Shown: positions 57,549 through 64,000 of the stretch, in pieces
Layout: every line of letters begins with the position of its first letter
Position numbering within the stretch: position 1 is the stretch's first letter
Assembly (NCBI RefSeq): GCF_937616625.2
Contig: NC_065572.1
Location: forward strand, 54,795,653-54,859,652
Direction of reading: 5' to 3'
Origin: Mercurialis annua
Taxonomy: Eukaryota; Streptophyta; Magnoliopsida; Malpighiales; Euphorbiaceae
DNA length: 64,000 nt
Position numbers and translations under genes: made by a program
The notes under the pieces: generated by a model
Database searches by the model: none
Told to the model about the DNA's origin: nothing
The model's input: the letters and a program-made list of their open reading frames with translations, nothing else

Positions 57549-57844
57549 GACTTAAGTGGCAATATGCCCCTTAACTTGTAAACAATTGCTAATTAATTTT
57601 ACGGGCAAATCAATACACGAACTTAATGATTATAGACAATTTTTCTATTTTGGCAATTTTCCCCCTCAATTTGTAAGTTAATTATCTTTTAAATTGGCAA
57701 TTTTTTTCCTTAACTTGTAAGTTAATTGGCCAAAATGGCTAATTCCATAATCACCAAATTCGTGTACACATTTGCTAATAAAATTAATATATGTATTAAT
57801 TGCCCATTACTTACAAATTGAAGGGGCAAATTGTTATTTAAGTC
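57549..57844. mobile_element. Mutator-type MITE, 296 bp
   Basis: Ends GACTTAAGTGGCAATATGCC and, on the other strand, GACTTAAATAACAATTTGCC, inverted over about 90 bases. AATTATTTTT is on both sides (57539-57548 and 57845-57854). Confidence 0.82.
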
Positions 57845-57854
57845 AATTATTTTT

Positions 57855-58075
57855 ATCTATTTTTATTACTCTTTTTTCCCACTTCATTTTGAATTTTCTT
57901 CTCTCTCTCAACCGACGTCTTTCCTCTTCCAATTCATCCGTTGCTTTGTTTCTATTTCTCAGAAAATCAAAGTCATCGTTTGGTCAGCTATTGTCTCTAT
58001 CTGTCGTTTGGATTATACTTTATGTTTCACATGAGGTATTGCTTTTCAAGAACCTTGTTATTTCGAATGGATTTA
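57855..58075 (+). other. Upstream region of the plus-strand gene
   Basis: A CT-rich stretch (TTCTTCTCTCTCTCAACC, then CTTTCCTCTTCC) at 57895-57935 resembles a plant 5' leader. No core promoter can be assigned with confidence. Confidence 0.3.
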
Positions 58076-58200
58076 TATCAATTGAAGTAAACTAAAAGAA
58101 AATTCACTGAAAATTTACCGCTTCTTGATTGGCGGAGTATATGAACATTCAAGAACGTGGTATTTTCAGTGAATTTTCTTTTAGTTTACTTCAATTGATA
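58076..58200. repeat. Perfect hairpin, 39-bp arms
   Basis: Left arm 58076-58114 (starts TATCAATTGAAGTAAACT) and right arm 58162-58200 are exact reverse complements; the loop is 47 bases. It lies about 760 bases before the start codon of the plus-strand gene. There is no target duplication, so it is a local inverted duplication or a foldback remnant. Confidence 0.93.
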
Positions 58201-58959
58201 GACATATTAAATCCATTGATTAGTTTTAATTGTCATATAATTAATTTTTAGTTTTTTTTGATATTGTTGTTGAGAGATGGATTTATATTTTTAACTGAAA
58301 AACTAGCTGAAAAGGAATGGTAAATTCTTGAATCTCTAATTGTGGGTGAAGAAAAGAATCAGGTTATTAGGGTTTTATTCCCCTTTCGTTCCAATTAATT
58401 GGTGGGTGCCGTTTTGTTCTTTACGATTTTGTAATACTTGTAGGAATTTAATTGGAAACTTCATCACTGGGCAGTGACATATATATAGCTATAGCAGAGT
58501 GGTAAATATGAAATGTTGCACCCTAGGTAGCTTGAACACTTCATTAATTGAACGCATCCGATTCCAAAACTTGACGTTTCGGACATGAAATTTCATTTTT
58601 AATATAAGAAACATTAAAATAGTGCCGTTTTTCCGTGTCTGTCCAAGTGTCCCGGTTTTCGTATAGGTTGCATTGAATGCTCCAGATGTGGTGTAATTTA
58701 GAATAGGGGAAATCGTGGAACCGTATTTCAAATCTAATTAATTGATGTTGTTTCATTTTTAAGACTATGGAAGTAGAATCTTGCGATTATCTGTGCAACT
58801 TCCTGAAAATTTTCGTTTATTTTGATTTGGATTTCATGATAGATGAGATAGTAGGTTCTTGAAGGTTTTCTTATTCCTCTTTAATTTTTGAATATTCAGC
58901 GGCAGCCTGGGAGCCTACAATTAAATCAGCCTTTTCCCTCATTTCAAAACCCTAGCAAA
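58201..58959 (+). other. Leader/upstream sequence of the plus-strand gene
   Basis: No protein-coding frame is supported. The minus-strand frames at 58489-58756 lack any domain. TTTTTGAATATTCAG (about 58887-58900) could be a leader intron acceptor. Confidence 0.3.
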
Positions 58960-60200
58960 ATGAGCTCTGACGAGGATTTGGAGAAGTTGGACGAGTCGAG
59001 GAAGTACAAGTTGGCAGAACTCGATGAACTAATAAAGACGTCTCCTAAGCCCTGGATGTTTCTACGTCGATGTGGGTTGTTTCAACTGATGGGTGAGAAA
59101 GAATGTAAGTCTATTTCACTCAATTTTTAAAACATCAAGTTCTTGAGTGAAACATTGCATTAAATATCTTTTAGACCAATACTAAAATGGTAACAAAGCA
59201 ACAGCTGAATTTGATAAATTCAGTTGAATCAGCTTGAAGCCTAAAGTACTATTGCACTGTATGTTGCTTCTAAGAACATAAAGCAATACATGAGCTCACA
59301 AATGGCCAATTCGAAAACTGGAATAAATGTTTTTATACCAGAAATTCAAATAAAGACAAGTGAAATATGCCAATTGGAAAGACTAAATCACACTTCTTCG
59401 ATAATAAATAAGTCAAAAAGGAGCTCCAAGACTGCATCAAAATGCTAAATGCAGAAAATACTTTGCTCAGCTAACCCTTAGTCCTAATTAGTCGAGATTA
59501 GCAAAATGGCTTCATTTGCTGCATCCCACATGGATAAAGACACTAGATCCTCTTGACCCTAAGACTAGTTGAATATTTCAACTTTAAGAGTAGACCAATT
59601 GTCTTAAGTAGTTACCTTCTGCACTTTACTAATTTGATAAAAGTGCAGCGCACTAAAGAAATAACCCAAGAAAGTAAATGTTTAATGTGTTTACTTAATT
59701 CTGATTCAGTTGCTTATAAAGATATTGAAACTGCATGGGAGATTTATAAATCTTCGAAGAGCACAAAGGTGAAGGCTAGGGTTCTTGAACGTAGATCAGA
59801 ATTTTACAAGAGCTACGAGGATCTCCCCGGTTTACGCGATTCTTATGAGTCTCAATTTGTCAACTATAAAGCAATGCCGGAATCTCGACTTCGTAAATAT
59901 ACAGCTTTTCGTGAATTCTTGGGCAACTATGGGGATCTTTTAGCTGAGATGAATGTAGAGCGGGAAAAAGCCAATACTCTGATAAGACAAGCTATATCAC
60001 TATATGACGGTAAAAGTTACCCTTCCAGACTTAATGATTATTTAGAAGGGCTCAACGATGTACATGAAATGGCAGAAATAAAAAGTAAGGCTCTGGAGGA
60101 GGAGCTGTCGAATCCACCACCTGATACACAAAAAAAGAAAAATAAAAAGAAAAAAGAAAAGACGGTTAGCAAATCAGCCGAAAATTCCAGCGATGTGAAG

Positions 60201-60680
60201 GTATAAGTTGCTGTATATTCTTCTATTACATTGAGTTAAAACTGTCCGTGCTTTTCTTTTGTGCCGATTTTTAAACACTTCTACTAATAAAAAGAAAATC
60301 TATGTTCTGTATTGCAGAAAGAAATTATTTCGTCCAATGTTGGAGAAACCTCAGAAGCGAGCATTTCAACGACAAGAATCATTTCGTCCAATGTTGCGGA
60401 TTATGAGAACCGTAAAGCAAGCAGTTCCAGCACTCTTGTGGTATAAGTTGCTGTATATTCTTCTATTACATTAAGTTAAAACTGTCCGTGCTTTTCTTTT
60501 GTGCCGATTTTTAAACACTTCTACTAATAAAAAGAAAATCTATGTTCTGTATTGCAAAAAGAAATTATTTCGTCCAAAGTTGGAGAAACCTCAGAAGCGA
60601 GCATTTCAACGACAAGAATCATTTCGTCCAATGTTGCGGATTATGAGAACTGTAAAGCAAGCAGTTCCAGCATTCTTGTG
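60201..60680 (+). repeat. Tandem duplication of intron plus exon (2 x 240 bp)
   Basis: 60201-60440 and 60441-60680 are nearly identical. Each holds one intron and one 123-base exon. In the second copy the acceptor TTGCAG has become TTGCAA, so the second exon (60558-60680) should be skipped; the frame is kept either way. The same pair occurs inverted at 62461-62940. Confidence 0.9.
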
Positions 60681-61584
60681 GTATAATTTGCTGTGTTTCC
60701 TTAATTTAAATTGAGTTTGGTGTATTTTTAGTGAACTTTACATGTTCGGTCGGACTTCAACTAATAAACAGAAAATATATATTTCTGCTGCTTGTTATGT
60801 GACCATTTAATTTACTTCTTTTGGGACTTATTTACCTTTATTCTCAGACAGTTCATGGTAGGATTGAATATTATTGTTCCTATAAGAAAGATGTTGGCTG
60901 CGGGGTTCATGCAGCAGAGCTTTTAATGCGATCATGGGTAGATGGAAAAGATGGAGTGAAAACCATTTCTTGCTCTTTTCTAGATTTTTCCAGTAAGGAT
61001 ACGGCACATTATAACTCGTTGGTAGCAAAATGTCTAGGCGATCATGCCGTGACAGTGCATTTAGTGCATGAGGGCTCGGTGATATTGGATGAGGTGAAGT
61101 GTGATTTGAGGGACTGGTATACAAGGGTCTGTAATTCTCTGACAGCTGAAGATGAAAGTTCATGGTTGACATTTATTGAGGACGATGTAAAAAAGATATT
61201 CAGGTTTATGCAATAACTATTTAATAATTTACATTATTGCTATGATAATTTGCTAACTTTTTAAATTTGCAGTGGAATCTTCAAGTCCTTAACCTTATTA
61301 TATCATTCCAATGTCCATGGAAATTGGATTAATGGGATATCTATTGGTAAAGGTACTCTTAATGGGAAAGTATATAGTATGAAGTTAGTAAGTGGTACGT
61401 ATATCTTGATGAATTAATTTATTTTTTATTTGGAATAGTTAATAACTATTTATTTTTTGTTATATAAAGCAGAATGTTGGAGTTATTTAGATGATTTCGA
61501 TGATTTGTTTAAGATCGTTCTTGCTGTCTTGAAAAGAAAGCAATTTAAAGGGTGTGACGACCAGGATGGTGAATCGAGTGAATA

Positions 61585-63881
<2,297 letters not shown>

Positions 63882-64000
63882 CTAAAAAAAGTTGACGTCA
63901 ATGACAGTAGAGACATTGAAAGCACAGAATGACATAAATGAGGTTAGATGCAGAAGGTCTTTATATAGAGATCTAACTTAGTATCTTTTGCACATCAAAT
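63882..64000 (-). other. MCM6 intron running out of the window
   Basis: The acceptor TTTTTTTAG lies directly before the Walker B exon. No further exon is visible up to 64000. Confidence 0.6.

Noticed and set aside
61300..61394. Firm kinase assignment for the unknown gene
   Set aside because: Only one short phrase resembles a catalytic loop; the glycine-rich loop, VAIK lysine and DFG are not seen, so it was left as unknown.

Overview
This window looks like plant nuclear DNA, probably from a eudicot. It is AT-rich, full of GT-AG introns, Ty1/copia and Ty3/gypsy-type LTR retrotransposons, hAT and Mutator-like DNA transposons and MITEs. The only conserved host gene is the 3' part of a plant MCM6 replicative helicase at the right edge. 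About 90% of the window is transposon-derived. No prokaryotic operon, rRNA, tRNA or CRISPR was seen.

Layout: (1) 1-2.5 kb is unassigned sequence plus a probable 5' leader. (2) 2.5-8.5 kb is a hAT (BED-finger) transposase gene that has lost its catalytic middle and is split by a 3.3-kb solo LTR with a CAAAA target duplication; its 3' terminal repeats are at 8.2-8.5 kb. (3) 8.5-9.8 kb is unassigned sequence and minisatellites. (4) 9.8-23.9 kb holds two related, non-coding, 5'-truncated LTR elements (A and B), each with a polypurine tract and a 3-kb 3' LTR, separated by a duplicated scrap of a Tat-type gypsy gag. (5) 23.9-26.9 kb is the 5' part of that gypsy element on the minus strand (gag, primer site, 5' LTR). 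(6) 27.3-56.6 kb can be read as one insertion nest. A small Mutator-like element (perfect 9-bp duplication AAAAATATA) contains an old copia element (28633-53946, minus). That copia in turn contains a complete non-autonomous LTR element (TGCCT), a second copia (AAGAG) that itself carries a solo LTR (TATAA), another solo LTR (CTTAA) and a Mutator-type MITE. Stowaway-like, Tourist-like and Mutator-type elements fill the right side. (7) 56.6-58.2 kb has two more Mutator-type elements and a perfect 39-bp-arm hairpin. (8) 58.9-64 kb has a multi-exon gene of unknown function on the plus strand, a 2.9-kb near-perfect palindrome formed by an inverted copy of its 3' part, and MCM6 on the minus strand, which loses its C-terminus at the palindrome border.

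The most interesting signals are the following. The gene-truncating palindrome has arms differing at about nine sites plus one 12-bp indel, so it is unlikely to be an assembly artefact, and it could give hairpin RNA. A short stem-loop shows compensatory base changes in six LTRs of one family. LTR palindrome arrays keep their symmetry while their sequence changes. A 12-bp inverted repeat is conserved in the non-coding interiors of these elements. All coordinates and identities were worked out by eye.
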